NCBI GenBank assembly: GCA_002375985.1
Contig: DFNH01000023.1
Location: 1 to 29,723 of the forward strand
Length of the DNA stretch: 29,723 nt
Reading direction: 5' to 3'
Origin: Firmicutes bacterium UBA3572
GTDB taxonomy: Bacteria; Bacillota; Desulfotomaculia; Desulfotomaculales; Desulforudaceae
Position 1 is the first letter of the stretch; each line of letters starts with the position of its first letter. The notes beneath the pieces were generated by a model, which worked only from the letters and a program-made list of their open reading frames with translations, searched no databases and was not told the origin of the DNA. Shown here one piece after another: positions 1-7,140 of the stretch. Made by a program: the position numbers and the translations under genes.

Positions 1-381
1 CTGGTTTGGTGCTGGTACCAGAGCAACATTTGGGGAGTGGGCCTTGTTTTACCTGCATTACCAGCTACAGGTGGCCTACTTTTCGTGGCCATTTATGCGG
101 ATTTTATCGTGGCCACTAACAATCAGGGTGCGGAGAACATTCGTTTTGACCCCGCCGTGTGTCAGATTGTAAACTACATGCCCGCTGCTGGCGTGGGGAC
201 CGTCGATCATCGTGCGATAAAGTGCATCTTTCTCGCCTTGACTGGTTGTGGTGTGATCACCTGGAGCGGCTGGGATAAGCTGGCCTACGTTCTCATCCAC
301 CGGGTGGATGAGAACCGCCCCCGCTCAGAGATCAGTGTGTTCCACGCTGAACAAAATCAGGAAAAAGTGCTGGTGTGGTGA
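1..381 (+). CDS. Partial open frame, possible C-terminal end of an unknown protein
   Basis: The frame is open from the first base to a TGA at 379-381, so any start would lie outside the window. The translation has two hydrophobic stretches (around bases 40-115 and 225-290) separated by a polar region, which could be membrane segments. I do not recognise a family. Codon choice looks plausible for coding but is not decisive, and a perfect 27-base palindrome lies inside the frame. It may equally be non-coding DNA or a decayed mobile element. Confidence 0.22.
   Translation: MVWCWYQSNIWGVGLVLPALPATGGLLFVAIYADFIVATNNQGAENIRFDPAVCQIVNYMPAAGVGTVDHRAIKCIFLALTGCGVITWSGWDKLAYVLIHRVDENRPRSEISVFHAEQNQEKVLVW
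289..315. repeat. Perfect inverted repeat, 13-bp arms with a 1-nt centre
   Basis: GTTCTCATCCACC at 289-301 is followed by one G and then by its exact reverse complement at 303-315. No T tract follows, so it is not an ordinary intrinsic terminator. The 1-nt centre favours a DNA-binding palindrome (operator or recombination site) over an RNA hairpin. No protein is assigned to it. Confidence 0.6.
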
Positions 382-533
382 TCCGCCAGGCCGCAGGAAA
401 GGTTCGCCCGGAGGCCGGGCCGGTGTCCAGGCGAACCATCCTGGGCGGGCTATAGCGTTTGCATCAACTTTGGAAATATCAACGGGACGTTGCCCCAAAC
501 AGGCGGCGTTCTTTCATTTTCCCCGGGAGGTAG

Positions 534-668
534 GAGCTTGGAATTACCAGGACCGTACGAATTCACCCCCGGGAGGTCTTCAGGTCTGCAGTGAAATACG
601 GTGCCGCCACCGTGATTCTGGTTCACAGCCATACCAGCGGCGGCCCGATGCCCAGCCAGCGGGATGTG
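534..668 (+). pseudogene. radC: radC (JAB-domain) fragment
   Basis: A plus-strand frame directly after an in-frame TAG (531-533) reads a RadC/MPN-JAB core. HPREVFRSAVKYGAA (from 564) is followed by VILVHSHTSGGPMPSQRDV. This matches the RadC pattern HPREVF...ILVHNHPSGxPxPSxxD, including the metal-binding HxH and the S/D of the JAMM motif. Neither the N-terminal helix-hairpin-helix part nor the C-terminal LDHxIvg part can be found in this or nearby frames. Only about 45 residues survive. It lies between the unknown frame at the window start and the minus-strand ADP-ribosylglycohydrolase. RadC-like genes are often carried on genomic islands, which fits the mobile debris nearby. Confidence 0.6.
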
Positions 669-708
669 GTTTTTGTGGCGAACGGCCCTGATGAGATGAG
701 GAGGTCTT

Positions 709-1638
709 TCACCTTTTTACCCGGCGAGCGAAAACCTTTTCGGCAAGTGTGTGGATCAAGTTACGCTTGGCGATCAGAGAGCGCCAGGTGCTGGGAATAC
801 CCCGGTCGCCGTAGTAGGCACCAGCCAGTTGGCCATACACCGCTCCCGTGGTGTCGGCGTCCTCACCCAGGTTCACGGCCAAAAGTGCTCCTTCACGGAA
901 CGAAAAGCTATGATAAAAAGCCCACAGCGCGGCTTCCAATGACTGGACCACATAGCCGGTGCCCCGGATTTCCGGCGGGTTGCGACGCTTGAACGAACCG
1001 GAGGCGATTTCGGCGATCCTGGGGGCCAGGGGGTTTTTCTTCCAGATTCCCGGCGCTGGCTCAAAGTGGTCGGAGAGGAGGACGTCTTTGGAGACGCCGG
1101 TCACCGCGCCGACCAGAAGGGCGCCGAGATAACGGCAGGCGTCCACCGCTTCCGTGGCCCCGTGGGTGGTCCGGGAGCTTTCTCCGGCCAGATGAACGGC
1201 CTCTTCGGGGTTTTCCGCGAAGAAGAGCGGCACCGGGGCCAGGCGCATGATGGAGCCGTTGCCCGCCGTTTCCGGATCCGTCGGCCCGCAAAAGGCTTCG
1301 CGGGTCGCTTCAAAACGGGTCAGCGCCGCCCGGACGGTGTTGCCGATGTCGAAGCAAAAGCCGGTGCTGCTCAGGTGCCCGGTGCGATACCACCGCAGAT
1401 ACCTTTCGAGTTGGTCCACCGGATCAAAACTTCTACGTTCCACCAGACTTTCGGCCAAGCACAAGGCCATCGCCGTGTCGTCGGTCCATTCACCCGGCCG
1501 GAGTTTAAACGGCCCGCCGCCGACCATATCCTGTATGGATTCGAATGAACCGGGTGGCCTGAACTCCAGTGTTGTTCCCAGGGCGTCCCCGACAGCCAGC
1601 CCCAGCATGGCACCCCGGTAGCGTTCTGCTTTTTCCAT
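709..1638 (-). CDS. ADP-ribosylglycohydrolase family protein (DraG/ARH-like)
   Basis: This 309-residue protein has the full ADP-ribosylglycohydrolase fold signature. The N-terminal RYRGAMLGLAVGDALG is at 6-21. The first metal-binding motif, EWTDDTAM, is at 50-57 with T52-D53-D54. The C-terminal second metal motif, NLGEDADTTGAVYGQLAGA, is near residues 255-275. Family members remove ADP-ribose from arginine, other side chains or nucleic acids, using two Mg2+ ions in the cytoplasm. Length is normal for the family and the gene looks intact. It starts at ATG and is preceded by an extended -10 promoter. It stands alone, with no DraT-like transferase adjacent. Substrate cannot be told from sequence. 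Confidence 0.93.
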   Translation of the reverse strand: MEKAERYRGAMLGLAVGDALGTTLEFRPPGSFESIQDMVGGGPFKLRPGEWTDDTAMALCLAESLVERRSFDPVDQLERYLRWYRTGHLSSTGFCFDIGNTVRAALTRFEATREAFCGPTDPETAGNGSIMRLAPVPLFFAENPEEAVHLAGESSRTTHGATEAVDACRYLGALLVGAVTGVSKDVLLSDHFEPAPGIWKKNPLAPRIAEIASGSFKRRNPPEIRGTGYVVQSLEAALWAFYHSFSFREGALLAVNLGEDADTTGAVYGQLAGAYYGDRGIPSTWRSLIAKRNLIHTLAEKVFARRVKR

Positions 1639-1678
1639 TGGCTTTCCCCGTCAGACGGTAGGAAATTATATATTTTTT

Positions 1679-1687
1679 ATTATATCA
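1679..1687 (-). promoter_or_regulatory. Extended -10 promoter for the ADP-ribosylglycohydrolase gene
   Basis: On the minus strand this reads TGATATAAT, a perfect TGn-TATAAT extended -10. It lies about 40 bases upstream of the ATG at 1638 in an AT-rich stretch that contrasts with the GC-rich surroundings. No convincing -35 hexamer was seen, which extended -10 promoters tolerate. Confidence 0.5.
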
Positions 1688-1823
1688 AAATATTTCGTTT
1701 CTTCCGGATGATTTGCCTTCCGCACTTGCCATTTTTCTTTGCTGGCCGGAAAACTTGCAGGTTTGCCAAAAGATTGAGAGCGGTTGCGGAGAAGAAAATT
1801 AGCATTACCAAGGAGGCGTGACC

Positions 1824-2000
1824 GTGAGCGTTGGCAAGTCCCGTGGCTTCCTGTACAGGTTGACCAGACTCCTGGGCGATTACCAGGCGGCGTCCAGCGG
1901 CAATCCCGAGAAGATAGCCAGAAGGGTCGGCCGAAGAGCGGCCGGCAAGGCGATCGGGGAAAGCGTTCAGGAAGCTGTTCAGCATGGATCCGGTAAGTAA
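1824..2000 (+). CDS. Small basic hypothetical protein (58 aa)
   Basis: AGGAGG at 1811-1816 sits seven bases before GTG at 1824, which decides this start over the in-frame GTG at 1818. The product begins SVGKSRGFLYRLTRLLGD and continues with an Arg/Lys-rich helix (IARRVGRRAAGKAIG). I recall similar conserved 50-60 residue proteins, GKSRGFLYxxARxLGD followed by GKRIxRKxxGK, as hypothetical proteins in many Firmicutes and islands. Their function is unknown. The charge and small size suggest nucleic-acid binding, but that is inference. It is divergent from the preceding minus-strand gene. Confidence 0.65.
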   Translation: MSVGKSRGFLYRLTRLLGDYQAASSGNPEKIARRVGRRAAGKAIGESVQEAVQHGSGK

Positions 2001-2086
2001 AGCCGAAGAATCCGGTAATGGTGCGGATTGCAGCCGAAATTTAGTGCAAAAAATTCAGCAAAATAGGGAGATAACCGTTAAGTTCC

Positions 2087-2317
2087 CTAACCACTCTTTT
2101 CCAGCGCAATACCACGCTTCCCGAAGCAAGTTTCCAGGACCTCCTCGTCGGGAAAATGCTTTTCGGCCAGAGCCAGGTGCCCCTCCAGGAGCTTCTTGCT
2201 GTGGCCGGTGACCCGGAGCATGGCCGAAACCGGTACCCGGTAGTAGCGCAGAAGCAACACCCGGTCGAAGAGCTTCAGGTAGTTGTCCACCGCGTGGCGG
2301 GCCCCGAGCTCCGCCAA
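2087..2317 (-). pseudogene. DUF1670-like C-terminal fragment
   Basis: The minus frame reads HAVDNYLKLFDRVLLL, then a helix-turn-helix-like VPVSAMLRVTGHSKKLLEGHL, then an acidic tail. This resembles the C-terminal part of DUF1670 proteins (pattern: YLkdFeRVxLL ... iaxxTGhSxxLVxeYL). No upstream part of the family is seen in frame: beyond position 2330 the frame gives low-complexity Arg/Gly/Pro sequence. It is therefore probably a truncated relic. DUF1670 genes are common in IS-rich anaerobe genomes. The assignment is from memory of the motif and is moderate at best. Confidence 0.4.
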
Positions 2318-2388
2318 GCCGCCACCGCTTACCCTGGAAGAGGCGCGGGAGCGTGCGGTGGCGGCGGTCGCCCCGGGAATTCAGCCTG

Positions 2389-2586
2389 ATGGGGGAGATC
2401 GCAATTAGCTTTTTCACGTTGCTGATCCTGACTCTTTCGGCCCTGGTCGACCTGGGAACCCGGCTCTACCTGCGCAGGCTGGAGAGCACCCGGGACGCTT
2501 CCGAAACCAGAAACCCGAAACCAGAAAGACCGGGAGCAAAGGCAGGGCTGTGGACCTGCGGACCCTGTGGGAAGCCGAAGACGTGA
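2389..2586 (+). CDS. Small single-pass membrane protein, hypothetical
   Basis: ATG at 2389 begins a 65-residue frame whose first 25 residues form one hydrophobic helix (IAISFFTLLILTLSALVDLG). A basic polar tail ends with a CxxC pair (TCGPC). Its 3' end overlaps the next gene by 37 bases in another frame, the compact packing expected of a conjugation-type operon. No good ribosome site is seen, so the start is uncertain. Family not recognised. Confidence 0.4.
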   Translation: MGEIAISFFTLLILTLSALVDLGTRLYLRRLESTRDASETRNPKPERPGAKAGLWTCGPCGKPKT

Positions 2587-2891
2587 GACAGGGCGTGCTG
2601 GTGCTTTCCGGCGGGCGCTACCGGATGATCTGCCGCGTTTCGGCGGTGGACTTCTGGCTTCTGTCCGAAGAAGAGCAAAACGCCGTGGAGGACGCGGCGG
2701 CAGCTCTGATGCGGCTCACCTTCCCCGTCCAGATCCTGGTCACGCCCCAGGCCGTGGATGTGAGGACCGCCGTAGACGAGCTGAAGAACGCGCCCCAACC
2801 CCGGCTCTGGCGTCCTTCGGACGCCGTCGGAGCGGGAGTGCCGGCGTCGTATCACATTTTGGAAAGGAGTGCGGCGCATGTTCATACTTAA
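2550..2891 (+). CDS. Stand-alone VirB4/TraC N-terminal-domain-like protein
   Basis: The 113-residue product (GTG start) carries the pattern typical of the N-terminal domain of conjugative VirB4/TraC/TrsE proteins. It shows a strand pair RQGVLVLSGGRYRMICRVS, then FWLLSEEEQNAVEDAAAALM, then a hydrophobic LTFPVQILV strand. The ATPase domain of VirB4 is absent, so this is either an independent small protein or the N-terminal remnant of one. It overlaps the small membrane gene upstream and, by 14 bases, the M48 protease gene downstream, suggesting co-translation. A role in a mating-channel or secretion complex is inference from the family pattern only. Confidence 0.5.
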   Translation: MDLRTLWEAEDVRQGVLVLSGGRYRMICRVSAVDFWLLSEEEQNAVEDAAAALMRLTFPVQILVTPQAVDVRTAVDELKNAPQPRLWRPSDAVGAGVPASYHILERSAAHVHT

Positions 2892-3714
2892 AACCTTCAG
2901 GCTGATCGTGTTGTTTGGCATTGTCGTTTTGAACTGGGCGCTGATCGCTCTTTTCTTCTCGGTTTTTCACGCCGATCCCGGCGCAGTTGCTCTGATGGCT
3001 CTTTTGGTCGAAGGCCTTCTGGTCGTTCTGGCTCTTTCTCCTTTGGGCGAGCTGTACTGGCGGGCGGTCAACCGCCTTCGCCGGCCCCTGCCGGCCGAAG
3101 AAAACATTCTTCGCCCGGCTGTGGAGCGGGTGGCGGTCCGGTGCAGACTGAGCAGGGTGCCGGAGGTGCTTGTCCAGCACAGCCCGCATCCCAACGGCCT
3201 GGCCGTGGAGACAAACACCGTGGCCGTCACCACGGGGCTTCTCCAGCCTGCCTCGCAGGAGGAGATCGAGGCGGTGCTGGCCCACGAGGTGGGCCACTTG
3301 CAGAACGGCGACACGAAGATCCGCCTGGTGGCCTATGTGGCGAACGCTGCGGGAAATGTGGCCCTGTGGGTGCTCACCGGCATTATGCTGGTTCTGTCTG
3401 CGGTGGGCTTCAGCGGCGGCCTGGCGGGTTCCCGGGAAATGGCGGGCTTCGGGGGGATCATGCTCCTGATGGCCTGGACGATCAAGGCTTCCATCTGGGT
3501 GCTGAACAAAATCCTGGAGCTTTCTCATCTGGCTGTGGGTCGCTGGGAGGAGTACGCCGCCGACGAATTTGCGGCCCGGCACGGATACCGGGACGGCCTG
3601 ATCGCCCACCTGTCCCGCCCCAGCCCGAGGCCCGAAGGGCTGGTGGCCGCCCTGCACGCCACTCACCCGCCTTCGGAGGCCCGGATCGGACGTCTGTTGA
3701 AGTTGCGGGTCTAA
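2878..3714 (+). CDS. M48 family membrane zinc metalloprotease (HtpX-like)
   Basis: The 278-residue protein has two N-terminal membrane helices (about residues 5-55), the zinc motif HEVGH at 136-140, and two more hydrophobic helices around 150-205. The third metal ligand is in EEYAADEFA (224-232), the standard M48/HtpX order. The family degrades misfolded or surplus membrane proteins. AGGAG at 2865-2869 lies eight bases before ATG 2878, which I prefer over the GTG at 2869. A strong terminator follows directly. Its tight linkage to a VirB4-N-like gene is unusual for housekeeping htpX and suggests an element-borne copy. Confidence 0.9.
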   Translation: MFILKTFRLIVLFGIVVLNWALIALFFSVFHADPGAVALMALLVEGLLVVLALSPLGELYWRAVNRLRRPLPAEENILRPAVERVAVRCRLSRVPEVLVQHSPHPNGLAVETNTVAVTTGLLQPASQEEIEAVLAHEVGHLQNGDTKIRLVAYVANAAGNVALWVLTGIMLVLSAVGFSGGLAGSREMAGFGGIMLLMAWTIKASIWVLNKILELSHLAVGRWEEYAADEFAARHGYRDGLIAHLSRPSPRPEGLVAALHATHPPSEARIGRLLKLRV

Positions 3715-3733
3715 AACGCCGGTGAAGGACGGC

Positions 3734-3762
3734 AGCCCCGCGTTTGCGGGGCTTTGTTTTTT
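3734..3762 (+). terminator. Intrinsic terminator after the M48 protease gene
   Basis: Eight-base arms AGCCCCGC (3734-3741) and GCGGGGCT (3746-3753) enclose a GTTT loop and are followed by TTGTTTTTT. It begins 20 bases after the protease stop codon. A near-identical copy lies at 4932-4960. Confidence 0.9.
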
Positions 3763-3917
3763 CAGAATTGTCAGGGTGTTTTTTAGTAGGTGATTGCCCT
3801 GTAACAATACGTCAATCCGGGTATCTCCGAACGGCTACCTTATCGTTATACCGCCTTTCTTCGAACTTTGCAAACACTTGCAGATGGTGTGAGGCAGAAA
3901 ACTTCCCGGCGGCTTTG

Positions 3918-4610
3918 TTAAATTTTCGGACCACGTTTCTTTTGAAAAACACCGCACGGGATGTCCGTAAGGCAGACTCCGCCGCGGAGCTTCTCCAATT
4001 CCTGCAGAAAAGCCCCGAAAAGAACAGGTGCCTCCCTGACGAGGTTTTTCTCCAGCACTTTCAACTTACCCGCTTCGCTACTGTAAACCTTTCCCAGCCT
4101 GTCCCACCTGCGCCTCAGCGTTTCAAGCTTAGGAGCGACTATGCCCGCATGTCTGAGCAGGTTGTCTTTTCTCCTTTCGAACACAACCGCTACGTCTATT
4201 ACGTCTCTTACCTTTAAGGTTTCGGTGCCGTAAAAAAGCTTTTTGATTACAATTTCCTCCGGGGTTTCCACACGAACCTTCTTTCCCTCAACCTGTTTCA
4301 CTTCGCAGTAATTGTTGGTAAGATGTGGAGCTATTACAAAATCTATTTCTCCTTCGGAAAACCTGAGTTTTAGAAAATTCGAACTTTCTACGTAATCGTC
4401 GGTCTCTCTTGAAACGGCGGCGTTGAGCCTCGGCGTGAGAACGGTCAGGTACTGCGCATCGGTGAAGAATACGTCCACGTCCTTGCTTTCCCTGTGCCGG
4501 AAATAAAGCATCAAAGCGGTGCCGCCGCCGAAAGTCCACTCGTCCGACGGTATTCCGGAAGCGTCAAGCATAGCCGCGGCTTTCCTGAAGAGCTTCCTCC
4601 ACGCCTGCAT
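3918..4610 (-). CDS. AbiEii/AbiGii-type nucleotidyltransferase toxin
   Basis: The 230-residue product carries the minimal nucleotidyltransferase signature: GGGTALMLYFRHRESKDVDV, with GGGTAL at 28-33 and D44/D46 as the metal-binding pair. It is followed by an ExxDFV strand that gives the third acidic position. Family toxins transfer nucleotides to tRNA acceptor ends or other targets and are held in check by a partner gene. The upstream partner (4564-4863) overlaps it by 47 bases. GAGGAG ten bases before ATG 4610 supports this start over the TTG at 4616. The C-terminal third is helical and of ordinary length. It appears intact. Confidence 0.85.
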   Translation of the reverse strand: MQAWRKLFRKAAAMLDASGIPSDEWTFGGGTALMLYFRHRESKDVDVFFTDAQYLTVLTPRLNAAVSRETDDYVESSNFLKLRFSEGEIDFVIAPHLTNNYCEVKQVEGKKVRVETPEEIVIKKLFYGTETLKVRDVIDVAVVFERRKDNLLRHAGIVAPKLETLRRRWDRLGKVYSSEAGKLKVLEKNLVREAPVLFGAFLQELEKLRGGVCLTDIPCGVFQKKRGPKI

Positions 4611-4863
4611 AGCCAAGCATCTCCTCGAGTCGGGGATTGGGGTAAAACTCCTTTACGTAGGTTTCGTAATAGGTTTTGAGTGTTTCTTCGGGTATGCGAT
4701 GTTCGGTTATAAACTTTTCCACGTCCTGCAGGGGCACGTCGGTGAAGAAGTTGAAGATTTGAACCGTGTACTCCCCGTCGAACACCATGTTCTTTATCAT
4801 TCGGGCGAGTTCCTTCTCTTTCAGGTGATTGACCGTCTGGGCGTTTATCGTTGTTTCTATCAT
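4564..4863 (-). CDS. Small partner (putative antitoxin) of the AbiEii-type toxin
   Basis: AGGAG lies eight bases before ATG 4863, giving a 99-residue acidic protein. It begins MIETTINAQTVNHLKEKELA and continues with FFTDVPLQDVEKFI. It has no clear DNA-binding domain and does not resemble classical AbiEi (which is longer, with a winged helix). The 47-base overlap with the downstream toxin gene shows translational coupling, so antitoxin or chaperone is the likely role. That is inference from position. The family is not recognised. Confidence 0.65.
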   Translation of the reverse strand: MIETTINAQTVNHLKEKELARMIKNMVFDGEYTVQIFNFFTDVPLQDVEKFITEHRIPEETLKTYYETYVKEFYPNPRLEEMLGYAGVEEALQESRGYA

Positions 4864-4931
4864 CTTCTCATCTCCTATAATTCGCAGTTTCGCTTTCATT
4901 ATGTTTGTGAATCCGCAGGACGTCAACAGCG

Positions 4932-4960
4932 GCCCCGCGTTCGCGGGGCTTTGTTTTTTT
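4932..4960 (+). terminator. Intrinsic terminator-like hairpin, second copy
   Basis: GCCCCGCG (4932-4939) pairs with CGCGGGGC (4942-4949) and is followed by TTTGTTTTTTT. It is oriented for plus-strand transcription, although the adjacent genes on both sides lie on the minus strand. It therefore has no obvious gene to terminate. It nearly duplicates the terminator at 3734-3762. Confidence 0.75.
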
Positions 4961-4994
4961 GGGGGGGGTGTTCGGATGCTCAAGATCAGACGCA

Positions 4995-5844
4995 AAAAAA
5001 CCGGAAGCGTTCAGGAGCCTTCCGTCCTGCGATCCCTGCATATACACCCTTGGAGAAATGGTAGATGACGGCGATGGCTTCTTCGGAGAACAGCGCGTGC
5101 TTGACACCTGCCACCTGGAGGTGGTGCTGGATATAGGCTTTGGTCTCCTGGGCTGAGAGTCCGGCCAGGTGAAAGCGCAAGTTCACCCGCTGGCGAAGGT
5201 CCGCAGCCGGTGCTGCAGTTCGGTCTGGCCCACCAGGATCAGGGCCATGGGCTCTGGCGGCGTCCATCTGGAAGTTGGTCAAGAACCGGATCTTCTCCAG
5301 CATGGCGGCGCTTGAAGGTGTCCCTCGTCGATGATGATCACGGGCTGCTTGTCGTGGTTTTTGTAGGCGTCCCAGAGGGCCTCGGCCAGCTGCCGCCGGG
5401 CGTCGGCCGCGGGAGGTGCGGGTTTGAGCCCCATTTGGATGCAGAGTTCCCGGTAGAGGTGCCGGGGTGTGAGACCCGACTGCGAGACGTACAGCACCCG
5501 GTAGCGCGCCGGGTCCAGCTGATGGCTCAAGGCCCGCACCGCGGTGGACTTTCCCGCCCCCACCTCGCCGGCATGAGGCCCGAAGCCGCGGGTCCTCACC
5601 AGGTACTTCAGGCGCGCCAGGGTCTCCTTGACCTGTGCGGACGGGAAGAGATTTTCCGGCGCGATCTGGCGGCTGAACATGGCCAGCATGTCCACGATCT
5701 GCCGCACGCTGCGCGCAGGCAACTCCTCCTTCAGGGCCACGACTCGTGAGCCAGCACCTCCGGGCTGACGACCCGGGGTTTCGAGCGGTCGCGGCGCGGC
5801 CTGGGCTTGAGGGCTTCCTCGGTGGCGCGGTCATCACTGCGCAT
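4995..5844 (-). pseudogene. ExeA/TniB-type transposon AAA ATPase, frameshifted
   Basis: GGAGGTGAG precedes an ATG at 5844. The product then needs several frame changes. MRSDDRATEEAL... runs into a TGA near 5732. The next frame gives RQIVDMLAMFSRQIAPENLF and the Walker A GEVGAGKSTAVRALS (bases near 5540-5580). IIIDEGHLQ (Walker B) follows near 5330-5345. After another shift, MLEKIRFLTNFQMD and NLRFHLAGLSAQETKAYIQ appear (sensor region), ending at YHFSKG near 5050, where the C-terminus is lost. This is the target-selection or ATPase partner of Tn7/ExeA-like or IS21-like transposons. At least three lesions and a truncated end make it non-functional. Confidence 0.8.
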
Positions 5845-5901
5845 TACTCTCACCTCCGCGTACCAGCCTACCGCACCGGGCCGGGGAAGGCGAGACAGAG
5901 T

Positions 5902-6250
5902 TTATGTGGGACGGGCAAGCGCCGTCAAAACGGCGAGGGCGTGCCGGGGGTCGGGCGCGCCCCAGGAGAGACCCCGGACGGTGCCTGTCTCCCACAGCTC
6001 CAGGGCCGCGGCACAGGCCGGTACCAGGTAGCGCCGCAGCACCTCCCGCGTGGGGGCGCGGGCCCGGGGCACGGGGCGTTCCGCCACCACGTTGGCGAGG
6101 ATCTGAAGGACGCGCTCGCTGCCCCGGCCGGGCGAAGCCAGCAACACTTGCAAAAGCGCACGGGGCACGTGCGGGCAGGTGTTGAGCCAGTTCCCGCGCC
6201 CAGCGCCAGAGAGTCTGCTGGACGACGGCTCCGTGAAGCCGTTTTCAGCC
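5902..6250 (-). pseudogene. Fragment upstream of the transposon ATPase, unrecognised
   Basis: A minus frame ending at 5902 reads RALLQVLLASPGRGSERVLQI and ELWETGTVRGLSWG. In another frame just upstream is QTLWRWARELAQHLP. The two fit together as one decayed reading frame directly 5' of the ATPase relic, in the position where such transposons carry their transposase or an accessory zinc-finger/HTH protein. I cannot name the family from what remains. Confidence 0.35.
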
Positions 6251-6411
6251 TACATAGTCTCTCGGAAACGGAATGCGGCAATTGGCAATTGTAAGCAGAC
6301 TTGCATATGAAAGGTAGCTGGTAAGTGTCAATAATAGGGAGGAATAGTAGTATATCCCTGGAAATCGTCAAATGGTAATAAATGCAAGCAAAAAGGGGTG
6401 ACCGATTCCAT

Positions 6412-6429
6412 CCCCGCTCGAGAGCGGGG
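6412..6429. repeat. Perfect GC-rich hairpin beside the transposase relic
   Basis: CCCCGCTC (6412-6419) and GAGCGGGG (6422-6429) form an 8-bp stem around GA. It lies about 35 bases beyond the end of the minus-strand transposase remnant. It could be a terminator without a good U tract or part of the element end. Confidence 0.5.
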
Positions 6430-6461
6430 TTTCGGGCAGAGGATGTTGTCGGCTAAAAGCC

Positions 6462-7056
6462 TCACCTATTGTGCGCGGGCAGCACCTCCTCCAGCGTGAA
6501 GGGTTCGTGGTGGGCGTCTGTGCGTCCAGGTGCTGATTAAAAGCTACCAGATGGGCGCGCCAGTGCCAGCAGCAGGTACTGCGCACCCGTGCCGCTTCCA
6601 AGTCGTAATCGACCTTCTTGCGGTTAAAGGAGCGCTCTACGGCGGTACGGTACCGGTAAAGGTTCCGCCAGGCCGGTATGCCACGTGGGACCGGTGTAAA
6701 AAGACCAAAGCGCTTATTGTCTCGGCCCCAGTACTGCACCGGATATCCAGCCGGGCAGGACCTCAGCGGCCGAGATCATCGAGCGCCAAGAGGCCCTGGT
6801 AATAACGGTGACGCACGTCCTGTGCCGCTTAGGCGGTTGAAGAAGTCGTAGAAAGTACCGGGCACCGGGTGGTTGTTCCCGTTCCGGGTCGAAACCGCAC
6901 AACACGGCCAGCAGTTCATCAGAGGGCCCGCGCGTGCGGCGAACCGGGTCACACTGTGCATGCGCAAGCTGACCATCACGATCAGGGCGCGGAGCATCTT
7001 GACCGGATCGCGGGCCGGTGCGCCGCCGGCGGCGTAAAGGGGTTGCAGAAGTAGAA
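6462..7056 (-). mobile_element. Internally deleted DDE-type transposase relic, copy A
   Basis: Reading on the minus strand, the N-terminal part carries RALIVMVSLRMHSVTRFAA and, after a frameshift, HPVPGTFYDFFNRL (bases 7010-6835). It passes almost directly into the C-terminal part: WGRDNKRFGLFTPVPRG, AVERSFNRKKVDYDLEAARV, HLVAFNQHLDA (6725-6525). One more frameshift gives a natural end, EPFTLEEVLPAHNR, with a stop at 6462-6464. The central region that would carry the catalytic acidic residues is missing, so about half the gene is deleted. The N-terminal part is alignable at DNA level with copy B (11,338-11,699). Confidence 0.75.
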
Positions 7057-7093
7057 TTGCTATGTAATGCGAAAGTGGAATGGAAAAGGAAAA

Positions 7094-7116
7094 CCCCGGG
7101 GTACCAGCCCCCGGGG
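7094..7116. repeat. CCCCGGGG hairpin between the transposase relic and the CRISPR relic
   Basis: CCCCGGGG at 7094-7101 and again at 7109-7116 pair around TACCAGC. On the minus strand the hairpin is followed by TTTTCCTTTT, so it could act as a minus-strand terminator. On the plus strand the run is interrupted. The remainder of 7057-7426 holds only the CRISPR relic and no gene I recognise. Confidence 0.45.
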
Positions 7117-7140
7117 CGCTTGAGGCGAGAGTTTTCGAGA

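Noticed and set aside
1066..1548. 160-codon plus-strand frame
   Set aside because: It is the shadow of the intact ADP-ribosylglycohydrolase gene on the opposite strand.
2740..3807. 355-codon open frame on the minus strand
   Set aside because: It crosses a strong terminator and the antisense of an intact M48 protease gene. Its composition is typical of a shadow frame.
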